NCBI GenBank assembly: GCA_037176725.1
Contig: JAZBRS010000059.1
Coordinates: 13,007,001 to 13,071,000 of the forward strand
Length of the DNA: 64,000 nt
Reading direction: 5' to 3'
Source of the DNA: Posidonia oceanica
Taxonomy: Eukaryota; Streptophyta; Magnoliopsida; Alismatales; Posidoniaceae
The translations under genes were made by a program, and so were the position numbers. The notes beneath the pieces were generated by a model that saw nothing but the letters and a program-made list of their open reading frames with translations, was not told the origin of the DNA and did no database searches. This document shows, one piece after another, positions 33,031 through 45,424 of the stretch (within the stretch, counting starts at the first letter, position 1; every line of letters begins with the position of its first letter).

Positions 33031-35928
33031 TAGACATGTAAACCGGGCCGGGTCCAGTCGGCCACAGGGCTGGCCCGGCACGGCCCACGGCCCATGGTTG
33101 GGTCGGGCCAGGCGGGGCCATGGACCAGGCCGGTCCATTCAGTCCATTTTTTTTTAAAAAAATTAACTTCTTTTTTTATTAAATATTGATATCTAATATA
33201 CATTAAAAAATTGAAAAAATACATAAGATAATTAAAATTTTACATCTTTACATTTTTTACATAAATATTTAAAAAATTACATCTTTACAATTTTTACAAT
33301 TTTTAATCATGTGTGGTGGAGCCCGTTTTGGTCCCCGTGCCCGTTGAAGTCGATGTCGTCTCGTCGTCATCAGTTTCACTGTTTAAGTTGAGTCCTTGGA
33401 GACGATCAACCACATCGTACCAGTCCTTCAGACACACGAAGGCTTCTACAGACTTTTTTGATAATGTACATCTTCTATCACTTAAAACTCTTTTTCCTGC
33501 AGAAAATGCAGACTCCGACGCCACAGTAGACACCGGAATCGTTAGTAAATCTTTAGCCATTCTAGAAACTATAGGAAACTTAATTTGGGTATTGGACCAC
33601 CATTTTAATATATCTAAGTTATCCATTTCTGATTCACTAAATGCAAATTCACATTCTAAATAATTTTCTAATTCATTATTTGTTGATGATTTTACATATT
33701 TTTCCTTTTTCTTATTTAATCTATTCCAAAATGAACTACCAGTGCTACTATTAGTATGTGATCCTACAGTACTATATCTAGGTGTACTAGAACTACCTTC
33801 ACCACATATTTTAACATATTCTTCAAATAATGTATATAAAGTAGTATTAATTTTATTATGAAATTCTTCTATTAAGTTACTTTTATTCATGTTACTAAAA
33901 ATATTATCTATAAGTATCATACAATTAACTAATCTATGTCTAGGATCCATAATTATTGCTAAACATGCCCATATTGGAGGATCATCCCAATAACTATTAT
34001 ATTTATGTTGCATTACTTAAATAATGTTTACAAAACATGGTACTTTTCTATATTACTGAAAAATATTTGTAATATTAAATAAATAAATTAAAACTAGATT
34101 ACTAGTAGGATAATATTGACTAGATAATTGTTTAGTAGCATTATAAAAAGGTTCTAAAAAATTATGAATTATTTGAGCATTTTCCCAATCTTCATCATTT
34201 ATCATATAATTAGATTTTGCATTATAAAATGCTGTAATTATGTGGTTATAAGGTAAACTTGAACTTAACATATCATAAGTTTAGTTCCATCTATGTTGAA
34301 CATCTAATTTAAATTTTTTAGGTCTTAAACCATTTTCTGAACATAAATTCCTAAATTCTTGATATCTTTTAGCTAATGTTTGAATAAATAAAATAACTGA
34401 TCTCATATTTTCTATAAAAGGTCTAATGCAATCTATAACATCTTGTACAATTAAGTTTATTATGTGACAATAACACCTACAATGAAAGATTTCACCATTT
34501 AATATTGGTTTTAGATTTCTTTTTAATAAATCTATGGCAACATTATTATTAGAAGCATTATCAAAAGATATTGTATTAATTTTAAAATATAAGTGAAATT
34601 CTTTAGTAATTTCTTCTAACATATTAGCTATAGCCTTACCAGTATGTGGATAATCAAATACTCTAAAAGCTATTAATCTTTTTTGTAAGGTCCACTCTAT
34701 GTCTATCCAATGTGCAGTTAAACATAGATATGGATAATTATTAGGGCTTGTCCAAACATCACAAGTTAATGATACTCTACATAATAAACTAAAAAATATT
34801 TTCATTAAATCTTGTTTATCTTTTTTAAATGTTTTATAAATTAAATTTTTTGTAGTGTTTCTAGAATTACGTTGAAATTGTGGATTAAGACAATCTTGTA
34901 CACAAGATTCAAATTTTTTATTTCCTGATAAAGAAAATGGTTGTTCATCTTGTACTATATATTTTGTAATATGTTCTTTTGCTCCTTCTGCATTATATTT
35001 CCAATTTGCTAAACCACTAGAACCTAATTGTAATTTAGATTGTCTTAAGTCTGTGTTTTCTTCTTTATTATGTTTAGCTAAACATTTTTGTAAATGCTTA
35101 GCAATGTGACCTACACCCCCACCCCTAGGACAAGTGTATCCTAGACCACAATAATTACAAAAACATCTATTTTCATCTGAAGGGTCTAATGTTACATGTT
35201 CCCAAACCCATGAATTCTGTTTCCTAGGTTTTTTAGTGCTAGTGGATTGTGTAGGGGTGTCTTGATGTTGGGGCTGGTTTGACTCCTAGGTTGGGATATA
35301 ATCACGGCTTCTTATGTTTTCCATTATAAATATCTAAAGTATGAAAAAACAAATGAAAATTATGACTAGATAATTGAACAGTAGAAAAAAACAGATGTAA
35401 TAACTAATTATGATTATAAAACCTTTATCCAAAAATGGAGGGAGTAGAAGTAGAGAAATTGGAGAGATTAGAAGTAGATAATTTTTGTAGCTTTAGCCTT
35501 CAAGGGAGTAGTAGCAGAGCCAGAGAAAATTTCAGCAGACGGGAGACTAGATATCGGAGTGTGGGAGAATTGCCACTTAGGGGAATTATGAGAGTGAAAG
35601 TGAGAGTAGGAGGATTATGAGAGTGTTGTAGAGAGAAGAGTGAGTTGTGTGAAAAAATATGAAGGTATAGTAGGGTATTTATAGGAAAAAGAAAAGAAGA
35701 AAAGAGAGGAGAAGAGAAAAAAAAAAAAAAAAAAATACAATATATCCATTGGTAGCCGTTGGCTACCAACGGATATGGCATTTTGGCAATGGCTAAATGA
35801 GCCGTTGCCAAAATGTGGTTTTGCGCGGGTGCACTGGGCATACTTTGGGGGCCCATACGAGCCTGAATTGCGGGCTCGGGCCAAAAAGTGGGCTGGGCCG
35901 GGTAGGCCCGACCCGATTTACATGCATA
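33031..35928 (-). mobile_element. hAT DNA transposon with TIRs and 8-bp TSD
   Basis: The left end reads TAGACATGTAAACCGGGCCGGG at 33031, and the reverse complement of the right end is TATGCATGTAAATCGGGTCGGG, giving imperfect terminal inverted repeats. It is flanked by GGTGTAGG (33023-33030) and GCTGTAGG (35929-35936), an 8-bp duplication with one mismatch, as expected for hAT. The homologous site without insertion is visible in TE-F near 60875-60895. Inside is a BED-type transposase on the minus strand. Subterminal hairpins lie at 35743-35774 and 35779-35815, next to an A-run at 35718-35735. Confidence 0.9.
33303..35324 (-). pseudogene. hAT transposase with four in-frame stops
   Basis: From the ATG at 35324-35322 one continuous frame of about 673 codons runs to the stop at 33303. 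It has no frameshift but is interrupted at codon 13 (TAG), 348 (TAA), 424 (TAA) and 436 (TAA). Residues 39-81 form a BED zinc finger (C56-x2-C59, H77-x3-C81). The hAT catalytic region follows, with the first Asp in SLTCDVWTSPN near residue 189, a SFDNASNN motif, and HCRCYCHIINLIV. The C-terminal dimerisation domain, about residues 550-640, contains NELENYLE, LDILKWW and PVSTVASESAFSAG. The protein would cut and join the TIRs. Stops alone, with all motifs kept, point to fairly recent inactivation. Confidence 0.9.
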
Positions 35929-36014
35929 GCTGTAGGCATAGGCGGTGGAGTTGCAGAAAGTAAAAGGCTGAAAGAAAAATGCTGTGAATGTGCATGCGGT
36001 GGCGGACACGTAAT

Positions 36015-36682
36015 GCCAGGGAAGCGATCCTGGCCGTGCACTACCGCGGGTGTCATCTTAAGTCGGCAAGCTGTAGAGAGCTGCGGGTGCTGAAGATGCT
36101 ACTTTAAGCAATGCACGATCAGGGGTTCAGTTTCCTAAGCACGCCAGGTCTAGGAAACGGAATGCAGGAGTTGGTGTAAAGACTATAGAGGAGTAGCAGT
36201 GCAATAAGAATGCAATGTTATGCAATGTCATGCAGTGAAATGCAATATATATACAGTGGAACGCTGGGCATGTGAAACCGAGAAAACGATCTCGGGGCCG
36301 CGCACTACTGCAGGTGCCATCCAAAGACGGTAAGCTGCGAAAGTCTTGCGGGTGCCGAGGATGTTACTTTAAGCAATACGCCAGTCAAGGGTTCGAATCC
36401 TAAGCACGCGATGTCCGTGTGATGATGAAATGCAATACTAGGACTGACTCTACGGATGATACAAGAAAGCTATATGATGTCATGCGATGTTATGCTGTGA
36501 AATACAGTGTATAAATAGTGGGACGCCGGGCATGCGAAACCGAGAAAAAGATTCCGGGCCACGCACTACTGCGAGTATCATCCAAAACCGGCAAGCTGCG
36601 AAAGTTTTGCGGGTGCTGAGGATGCTACCTTAGGAAATACGCGAACCAGGGATTCGGATCTTAAGCGCGCGATGTCCGTATG
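36015..36682. repeat. Three box-B-like units in TE-G
   Basis: Units at about 36015-36140 (divergent), 36260-36412 and 36530-36682 have the core GCGAAAGTCTTGCGGGTGC. The middle one carries an exact GGTTCGAATCC (36390-36400). The spacing between the last two is about 270 bp, as in TE-F. Confidence 0.7.
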
Positions 36683-36734
36683 ATGATGAGATGCTAATGC
36701 CATGCAACAGAATGCTATTACACTACGACGAATG

Positions 36735-37195
36735 GGTGATAAGTTAACGGACCTATCGCCGGATAATTAGGAAGTATCGGTCATTTGAGGAGTTGACGGA
36801 CTTATCACCGGATAGTTGGGGAGTATCGGCCCGAATGGGGGTGAGATGATACCAAGGGGATGCCAGACACACCTGATATCGAAGGCATTGACAGGCCAGC
36901 GAGTCTGTCAGGCAAGAGAGGTGGTGACAAATGAGATGACTTGCAACCACAAATGCAACGGGAATACCATACCCGAAGGTGTGGCACAGGTCCATAGACG
37001 CTCCTGTAACAGTTGGGGATGTCAACCCCAATGGGAATACAAATGGGATACCATAAGGCAGCAAAATAAAGATGCCCTTGATATCGGCGAACGATACCAG
37101 GGGACAGCCGAAGCACTTATGGTATCAAAATGCAAGGTAGAGATGGGGGAGTGATACCACAGGGCAGCAAAAAAGATGCCATTGGTATCAGGGAT
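36735..37195. repeat. 48-bp and GATACCA hairpin repeats in TE-G
   Basis: Two 48-bp-type units (GGACCTATCGCCGGATAATTAGG) at 36735-36840 are followed by GATACCA/TGGTATC inverted elements around 36846-36880, 37070-37120 and 37155-37190. The order mirrors 61565-62415. Confidence 0.75.
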
Positions 37196-37200
37196 GCTAG

Positions 37201-40200
37201 CAGACAAAATTTATCAATCATGTAAGCTTGATGGAATTGATGAACATTTTCATGGATAATAGAGATGAAACACATTCTCATGAATAGTGGGAGTGGAAAT
37301 TGAAAAAAAAAAACTCATACATTCCATGAAAAATATGAGTATGTAGGAATTTATTGCTTAGTCTTTATGACCAAGTAGGAGATGTTAGGAAATGATCAAT
37401 TAAGATAAAAAATGGTAACAGAAAATGGGACGTTGCTCTCTAAATTTAAGGAAACGTTTCTCTAGAATTAAAGTGGTCGATGAAGACCACGTTCGTTATA
37501 GATTGATCAATAAAGACCATGTACGTTACAGGAAAAGGAGAAAATTTCTCCCTCAAATCATGGAAGCAGTTATGGGTGGAAGTAATACTAGGAGATTCTT
37601 ACCTCCTCTATATAAGAAGTACATTAAGATGTTTTCTATAAAAAGAAAAAAATATTATCTTAGAAATCTCGTATTCCTAGAATCCTAAACTATGTGATCA
37701 CGCCTTTAGCTAGATGGTCTCAGTACCAAATAAAGCTTCCACAAGACAGCAAATTGCAAACCAACTATTTGTACCATTAGTCCTGTCGATCTTAAATCTG
37801 CACCCTACTCTTTTGATCTGTTCATCTTTTGTTCATCTTTTGTTCCTCTTTTTTGCCGAATCTCTCTAACGTTTCCCTTGGCTAATGAATACCACTAATT
37901 GATGGCAGGAAAGTTGTACAACGGCAATATAGCATTGCCTACCTTATTTTCAGTACGATTGGCCTGCCCATAAAGAACATAGTAATACTTCATTCAACCA
38001 TGATATGGTTATTTTAGAGAGGCAGTGGAATATTAGGACTTGGAAAGAATATTACTTGCTAGCTCTGAATACTATCCAATTTGGATTTCATAGCATTCCG
38101 ATTCAATTGATGGATGTGGTAAATATTGGGTTTCCTACTGATGTTTCTGCATCTAGGTTTTGTTGTTGGTCTTTAGCCATCACTGAACTTTCTGAAATTC
38201 ATCTCATTTGATTGAATCAACAGGAGAATAAGACATGCACAATCTTGTGAGTTTGATAAGATGATGCTTTCAATGATTAAGTTTGACGGACTGAAAGAAG
38301 AAAGATTACAACGTCCTACATTGGAATACAATCCCTTTGAAAAAAAAAAAAAACACAATGGTAGACAATGAAAGAGTGTAACTGAGACTAGATGGACGTG
38401 TTAAAAAAACTGAGACTAGATGGACACCAAAAGGGCAATTAAGGCCTAGACAAGTCCAGCCTAGATTACTAAGTGAAGGTTCACCACCAAGCCCAAAATT
38501 GACTGTCCTCTTAACCAGAAGCCCAATCTTGGCCCGTCTAACTGTTAATACAACACAAATGAACATTTCAAGGACTAGGGTTTAAAATCTTAAGAAAGTC
38601 GTGTCAAAAAATCTTAATAAAAAAAGGGAAACAGTAAAATATGCAAGCCAGTGTACTACCAGAATTGACTATCAAATTTCATGCTAATCATTGTTAGCGA
38701 ATTTATTTTTTTAAAGAGCCCGATTCACATGAACGCACAAATGCACATGGTTGAATGGTGCAGTTTGCTGCCATGATATTTCCTCACTTCGAAGTCATAC
38801 CCAATGACAGATAAGTCTGAGATTGCTGCTAGGATTAGTTACCAAAATGACACCCAGAAGACCCAAAAGACAGAAAAAAAAAAAAGTTAAGACTTTGGAC
38901 ATCGAATCCGTAGGTTGACATAACCATGGATCCATCCCCACAGCACTTGGATCTTAAACCTCACAAGTCGGACCTCTCTAATGACCCCTTTCTTGGAACC
39001 TTCCCATGTTGTGGGGCCCCCCTTGTATGACTAACACTTTGGATCCCACATCCTTCCATCAATTCTAGAGTTTTCAGTTATTACTCTGGATTTGTTTGCA
39101 TTTTTGCGGCGCCTTGTTTGCGTTGGATGCAGCCTCCGGCCAAGTGGTCGTGATCGCGGCCAGTGGTCGTTCGGATTGCGGCGACACTTGTGTGGAGATC
39201 CGTCGTACACAAGGCTAAGGATTTTTTTTTTTTTTGGAGGATGATGGGACCATTGTGATGTGATGCCTGCAACATGGCCGCGACTTCGAGATCAAACAGA
39301 TTTTGTCAACCTCAGTGGAATATGATGTTAGGTATTTCATGTAGAAGTGGAATATGTTGTTAGGTATTTCATGTAGAAGAGCTCAAAAGGTGTTTAAGTG
39401 GGAAATAATGGAGGATCAAGACAGAATCTGCTTGAGGTTTACATCTCGATGATCCTAGTTAAAAATAGTGAGAACAAATCCACTATTTAATGGTGGATTT
39501 TCCACTATTGGGGCGTGGACATTGATGAATGATATCTTCTCAATCTTAGACGAATGGGGGCATGGGCACTGGTAATAAAGATGCTCATGCCAAATCATAA
39601 TAATAATAATAGACAAGTGACGTCCGAGTGACTCGACAGACAGGTTTTCATAAATCGAAAGATTTTCATAAATGGACTCTTCAATACATCTTCTCAATAT
39701 TAAACAAGGCATGGACATGGACATTGATGAATGACACCTTTGAAGATTATCAATCGTAAATCATAATAATTAAGATCTTTATTTAAACAATTCTTTAATA
39801 AAATGAAACCATCAACACAAAATCAAGTTAGATAACTAATCCTCAAGTCACAGCTCATAACTTATCGTGCCATGGAAAACTCAAAACACGTGAACCAACT
39901 GTATTAGAAAAATACCATGGTAAACCAGGCTTACAATACATGTTGATAAATCGCGTCAAGAGCACGTACAATTCAACCACGTCAAATAAATACATGAATT
40001 GACTGGGCAAATAAAAATTAGAGATGTCACAACAACATAGAAGGCATCTCGGAAGATTTTCATTAAATAAACAAATCCACGGTTAGACAAGTGGGCATGG
40101 GCACTGATGAATGACATCTCTCAATCTTAATGCTTCTCCTTTATTGATTATTCTTTACTAATATCATGAGTTTCATCAACAGCTTCTCTTCTTTCAGACA

Positions 40201-40537
40201 CACCCAAAAATTGATACATAGATAAACCCAAATAGACTTGATTAAGAAAAAAAAAAATATATTACAATTACAGTTGAATTATTCATCAACCAATCCAAAA
40301 GCTCTGGCACCTCCTCATTGCTTATTCTAATGTAAATCAGGAGTCAGGACTGTACATCATTGTCTGTTGGAAAAATGCCTTTTGACTTAATCGCAACTAT
40401 CATCTCCCTACTTGACTTTTTGTTGATTATTCCATCTAGGCCTCTCTGCTCATCATCATTATCATATTCATCTACAATGTCAATCTACTTTTGCTATCTT
40501 TACCACAACTCTTCTTGGTTTCCCAAAAAATGGCAAT
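37201..40537. other. AT-rich intergenic DNA downstream of CYP707A
   Basis: No gene is supported. A TGTTAGGAAATGATC start at 37383 and a TATATAAGAAG box near 37608 resemble a copia-type solo LTR, but no matching end or PBS was found. Three dispersed copies of a GGACATTGATGAATGA or GGGCACTGATGAATGAC element lie at about 39508, 39716 and 40088. The stretch nearest the CYP707A stop (40538) should include its 3' UTR; an AATAAA on the minus strand at 40145-40140 is one possible polyadenylation signal. Confidence 0.5.
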
Positions 40538-42998
40538 CTAGTCTGCCTTCACTTCCATGTCTCTGTGGAAGAATATGATGGGCAACCCATTCATGGGCAG
40601 AGCAAAGGGCCCAAATTGGATCCCCACATTAGAACCTGCAAAACACCACCTGAAAAATACAACTAAGCATCATGAGCTCACGCACTTATTTTTTTGTGAA
40701 TTTGGCTATTAAAAGCATGGTATTAGAAAAAGAAGGTGACGGTTGCATCTTTTTTGTCACACCTGTATTTTGTAGTGAGGTGGTGGAGAAGGACAAGCAT
40801 CTCCAGCTTTGCAAGCTCATTCCCAGGACAGTAGTGGGTTCCACTGCCAAATGGCATAAAAGTGTAGGGCTTTTGTGCGACCTACAAGCAGATGGAGGAA
40901 GATCTAATATCAGTTCGATTAAATTCTCATGCACTGGGGTGTTCCAAGATCTCCTTTTCTTTTCCCATACAGTTTCGATTTTTTACACGAAAGGTTCTCA
41001 ATTTTTTTACCTCAAATCTCGATGGATCAAACTTTTCAGGGTCAGGGAAGATCTCTGGGCTGTGGTGGATGTTCCTGAATAATGGCATCACTTTCCAACC
41101 TTTGGGTATAAGGTATCCTGAACAAATGGACAAAAAAACCAAATAAGAACAAGAAATTATGAGCAAAACACAAGATCAAAAGAAGCAAGAAAACATAAGA
41201 ACAAAAAAACAGACAAAGAACACACACTACCTTCATATTCCACATCTTCCACTGCTTCTCTGAAAGTGAAAGAAAGGATTGATGCCACCCTGAGAGTTTC
41301 TTGTATCACTCTAGAACTTAATGGCATCTTCTGGATATCATCCCAATCCAATGACACCTCACCACCTCTCTTCTCCCTCATGATCTCCTCTTGCTCTTCC
41401 TGCAGACAAACGACAACCAATTCAGATCCTCTACTCCTCTCAAAGAATTCAAATTCTTATTTAGATAATTTCAAAGTGAAGTCAAAAGGCTATAGAAGCC
41501 ATTGGAGGTTAAAAAAAAAGAAGCAGCAAGAACAAAGTATCTTCTCACCGACACAGCTTGGAGGATGCTAGGATTCTCCCCAAGATACTTGACGACCCAC
41601 GTGAGGACACTTGCGGTGGTATCGCGGGCGGCGAAGATCACACCGATGATGTTGTCGGCAATCTGCTCGTCGGTGAGGGACTCCTTGCTCTCCATGAAAG
41701 ACCCAAGGAGGTCATTGGCCTCGATGTTCCTCTCCCTCCTTGAATTCAGGATCTTTGCCAGTATCTGCCCAAGTTGCCTTCTTGCCTTCATTGCTTTGTG
41801 GAAGAGTGTTCCTGGAAGATTGATGGGCATGGAGTTGTACCCCTTCTCCAGTGTGTAGTAGCACTGCTTCAGTTCTTCTATGTAGGCCAGCTCCTGATTA
41901 CCAAATATAGATTGCAGTGCCACATTGAATGCATACTGCAAATGAAGGAAGAGCAGTAAAGAAAATATATCATTACATCATAACTATTCATGATTTTTTC
42001 CTTTAAAGTCAACTCATTATCTACAGACAAGTTGTGCAACTTGCATAGTCCTGGGGAATGGTCAACTCATTCCTAACTAACATAAATCAGAAGAAGAGCA
42101 AAAAAAAAAAAAAAAAAAACAGATCTCTTCATGAGGCAAAAAGGTGGCCTTTTTTGATCCGACTCCAAAAGATAAGGACTACCCAACACGTTTTATTTGT
42201 CAAATAACCAAGAAAAAAAAATCCAATTTTTTCTATGAGCGAAGAACAGAGGATGAGGATAAGAGAGGATTTGGAACTCATGAAACCAATTTTGATGCTA
42301 CCCACCATTTTCATCTCTATATAGGTGTTGATCTCACGGCCCTCCCATGACCGGAGGGTGGCGGCCGCGATGGCCTCCACATCGGCCACTCTGCTCCGGA
42401 TGGCGTTCGGCATGAAGGCTCTTAGAACAAGCTTCCTCAGCTTGGCATGGTACTCTCCTTGCTGGAAAAAGATGGCCTGTCTTCCCAACATCCTCTCTTT
42501 GCTAGCTGGGAAAGTTGGTTTGAAGAGATGTGCCTTTTTCACCAGCACAAATTTCGCAGCATCGGGATTGGAGATCATCACACATGGGCACCCAAGTACG
42601 TGTGTCTTGAACACTGATCCATACCTGTTGGGCAAACAAAGAGGACAAGACATAAGAAATCCAATGCAGTGTGATCCAACTTCAACATGGCAGGGGGTGA
42701 GATTCCAATGCACTATGCACCTCTTCTGTTTGAGAGCAAAGAAGGTGTTTGGGTTGTTGGAGTAGAGTTGGAAGGTCTCTCCTACGTAAGGCCAACCCAT
42801 GGTTCCGGGGGGAAGCCGCGGCTTCTGGTCCCCGGAGGAGAAGAACTCTGAGAGCTTGGAACACACACGAGAGCAAAGGGAGAGGAAGAGGATGAAAGGA
42901 GAGAAAAGTAGATGGAAGACCAACATGGGAATTGTGTTGGATGTCTTAGTTCTTGTAGTTGTAGTAGTAGTAGTGCTAGAAATGTTGGTGGTCGTCAT
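40538..42998 (-). CDS. CYP707A: Abscisic acid 8'-hydroxylase, CYP707A cytochrome P450
   Basis: The family oxidises abscisic acid at C-8', the main step of ABA breakdown, at the ER membrane with NADPH-P450 reductase. Coding exons, in order, are 42998-42721, 42624-42306, 41935-41549, 41399-41231, 41117-41011, 40881-40763 and 40649-40538; all introns are GT-AG, phases join exactly, and the total is 1,491 nt (496 residues). Visible landmarks are a Thr-rich N-terminus, a membrane anchor (about residues 23-43), a LPPG hinge (62-65), substrate-side HLFKPTFP, the I-helix FAARDTTAS (300-308), the K-helix ETLR (362-365), FDPSRFE and the heme loop [10 protein letters not shown] with Cys438. [20 protein letters not shown] and [24 protein letters not shown] are CYP707A hallmarks that argue against the related CYP85/CYP90 families. 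The gene looks complete, and several donors are non-consensus (GTGCAT, GTGGGT, GTGTGA). Confidence 0.93.
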
Positions 42999-43096
42999 GT
43001 TGATGAAATACTAGTGATTTGGAATTGGAGATTGGAAGGAGGAGTTGTGTTGTAATGTAATGGTGGTGTGGAGGGAAAAGTGGAAGGAATGGTGGG

Positions 43097-43105
43097 TATT
43101 TATAG
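43097..43105 (-). promoter_or_regulatory. TATA box of CYP707A
   Basis: The minus strand reads CTATAAATA about 100 bp upstream of the start codon at 42998. That places the transcription start near 43070 and gives a 5' UTR of roughly 70 bases. The TSS is inferred. Confidence 0.6.
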
Positions 43106-43197
43106 GAGAATGGAGGAGGAACAGATCAAACAAATACAGCTAGAATTCACCCATGGTCTCACAACAGCTCAGAGAGAAGGTGTAGTGCTGAGGAAAA

Positions 43198-43209
43198 TGG
43201 CACGTGCCA
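43198..43209. promoter_or_regulatory. G-box/ABRE-like palindrome
   Basis: TGGCACGTGCCA is a perfect 12-bp palindrome with a CACGTG core, about 200 bp upstream of the CYP707A start and 95 bp upstream of its TATA box. bZIP and bHLH factors bind such sites, and CYP707A genes are often ABA-induced. A W-box-like TTGACT lies near 43234. Function is inferred from position. Confidence 0.5.
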
Positions 43210-45059
43210 CTGGGACGTATGGGAAGCCATGGGTTGACTGTGGGTAGCAGGATTGCTTTCAAGTGTTATTATTAGGTTAAGAAAATGATTTCAGCTGCCA
43301 CCATGGAAGTGTTGTTTGTCCCTTCTTTTTTTTGCCATTGATTGAGGAAGAAGATGGGGAGATTATAAGGGTTCTTGCTTCTTGGAAACTGGTGCTCTTC
43401 TCTCACCCTTTGTGGAATAGATGGAATTGGGGTGAAAACCAGAGCTTGTTTTTGGATTTCAGCCTTTCAGGTATCATGAGGTTGGAATGGAAAAGAAAGG
43501 TTTATTTAATCAGTGCATAAAAGTAATGTTGCACTCATCAAATGTAGATTGGGTTCCTCCATGACGAAGTGATCACAACTAGGAGCATCACTGTCGATAT
43601 GGTGGAAAAGGAAAAATTGGTTAAAAGGATCGACAAAGATCATTGTTGGGATTTTCTGTAGTGTGGGCGTGTCCCTATGGGATAAAAGAGAGAAACCAAT
43701 TCGGCTTTTGGCCTTCTCATTTATTATATTTTAGGGAAATGACAAGTTGAATGAGAAAGATGTGTTCAGTAAAAAGGACTGCACTTTTGAGAGGGTCTGT
43801 GTATCTAGAAAGTACTAGAATTGATTTGTACAGAAAGTGAATTCCTGTTGACCAAGTAAAATCTTAATATTTGTGCAAACGGTTGGAAATGAAACCAATA
43901 GAAGTGAATTCCGTTGGATTCTAAAATATAAAAATTAAATCCACCTTTCATTTTCCACCTTTCACCTTGTGATCTCGACGGATTTATTTTCTCTCTCCCT
44001 TTCCCACAATTCCCACCTCTCGCCCCTCTTCCTCTCTCATGTTTTTCTCCTTAACCCGTTGACACTGATTTTCCTCTCCCCTGTGCCCTAAACCCGTTGA
44101 TGCCGATCTTCCTCTTTCCTATGCCTTCAACCCATCGATGCAGCACCGTCGTCCTCCACCTCCGACGCAGTAATCGTCAGCTCCTCCTTCGACGCAGCAA
44201 CTGTCGTCCTCTTCCTCCTCAACTCGTCGACGGCTGTCTTCCTCTCCTCCATGCCTTAATTTGCTGACGCAACCCATCCTCTTCCACCTCTAGCTGAAAA
44301 GTCCTCCTCCACCTGTGCTAAAATTTTTTTTCCTTGTTAAATTTTTCGTCTGTAAACATGAGATAGTTTATTAGAAGGAACAACTTATTGTTCCGTAATT
44401 TTATTCTGATACTACATATCAGAATAAATTTTTTATTATTATTGTTGTTTTGAATTGATAAAATAAAATAAACATGAGATGGTTTATCACATGGAATAAA
44501 CACATGGAATATTATTGTTTTGGTTAAAAACACTTTAATAGAGTTTGAAAAGGAAAATTTGTTGATAAGCATAGACACTCATATTTTAGTTTCCTTTGCT
44601 TTCTTAAACAGACAAAAACAATAGAAAACTTGGTCAATAGGAAATCATTTTCTCTTGCTTTCCAATTCCTGTTGACTTCAGAATTTCATTTCCTGTCAAA
44701 TCTTGTGCATAAACAGGCTCTTTATGTCAAAATGATATCATTGGCAGTCTTCTTTGGAGAAAAGAATCAGAATTGGTTTCTTGGGTTTTCTAGATTTAAG
44801 TAAAAACCATGAACAGGTAGGTTTAAAAGACAAGGATTGTTTACTCTTACAATGCAAATTAGTGTGAACATACTCCAAGGTTCCTCTTGTAACAAGGTGA
44901 GTGATCACTGGGAGTTTCACTATGAATTAAAAACAAAAAATCATTATATTTTGGATTTTCTTTAAAAAAAAATCAACAATTGCATTTTCGATTTTCAATT
45001 TTAAGAAGAATAGACATTAATAAGATGTAGAAAGAAAGATTTGTTTACTAATATTGCAG
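43210..45059. other. Upstream and intergenic DNA, no gene
   Basis: This holds the distal CYP707A promoter side and then AT-rich DNA. A pyrimidine-rich stretch with CCTCCTTCGACGCAGCA-type near repeats spans 43980-44330. A 12-bp perfect hairpin lies at 44400-44428. No open frame has a recognisable product. Confidence 0.5.
44400..44428. repeat. Perfect 12-bp hairpin
   Basis: Arms TTTATTCTGATA and TATCAGAATAAA enclose the loop CTACA. Nearby ACATGAGAT(A/G)GTTTAT repeats (44357 and 44472) hint at a small decayed MITE-like unit, but no TSD was found. Confidence 0.6.
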
Positions 45060-45424
45060 GACTAAAATAGGGTGCACACGGTTCGATTCGGTTCAATTCT
45101 GACAAGAATTATGAACCGAATCGTACCTATTGGTTCTGGCTATATTGGAATCGAATCGAGCCATGTAGGTACTTAAAACCAAACCAAACTGAACTGTCCA
45201 AAAGTCGATCGATTCAGTTCGGTTCTCGGTTTTCAACTTAAATATTCATCAAAACATGATGTAACAATACTATTTTTTTATAATTAGTGAAAACTATAAC
45301 CAGGATACATGATTACATAATGCCACAACCAACATGTTCAATTCAACAATATAATATGATTACATAATGTTGCAATCAATATACAATCATTAAAAATAAA
45401 AACATGTTGCAACCAAAAATAGAG

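Larger units (their letters stand above)
32676..37200 (-). mobile_element. TE-G 3' noncoding region, interrupted by a hAT
   Basis: This matches the 3' regions of TE-B (6169-8290) and TE-F (60498-62460). It contains the stem start GATCGTGGTTCAGGG, box-B-like units (36015-36682), 48-bp units (36735-36840) and GATACCA hairpin elements (36845-37195). The 2.9 kb hAT at 33031-35928 splits it. Similarity ends near 37200, where AT-rich unique DNA begins, so the upstream part of TE-G is deleted. Confidence 0.7.

Noticed and set aside
36260..36412. tRNA gene
   Set aside because: Only the T-loop-like GGTTCGAATCC fits. I could not find acceptor, D and anticodon stems of proper length.
37383..37870. Copia-type solo LTR
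   Set aside because: A TGTTAG start and a TATA box are present, but no matching CA end with target duplication or second copy was found.
41502..41858. Plus-strand open frames opposite CYP707A
   Set aside because: Shadows of the P450 exons on the other strand; no independent homology.
42129..42305. Extension of CYP707A exon 2 to the stop at 42129
   Set aside because: The frame continues as [12 protein letters not shown], unlike any P450. A GT donor at 42305 and an AG acceptor at 41936 restore phase and family sequence.
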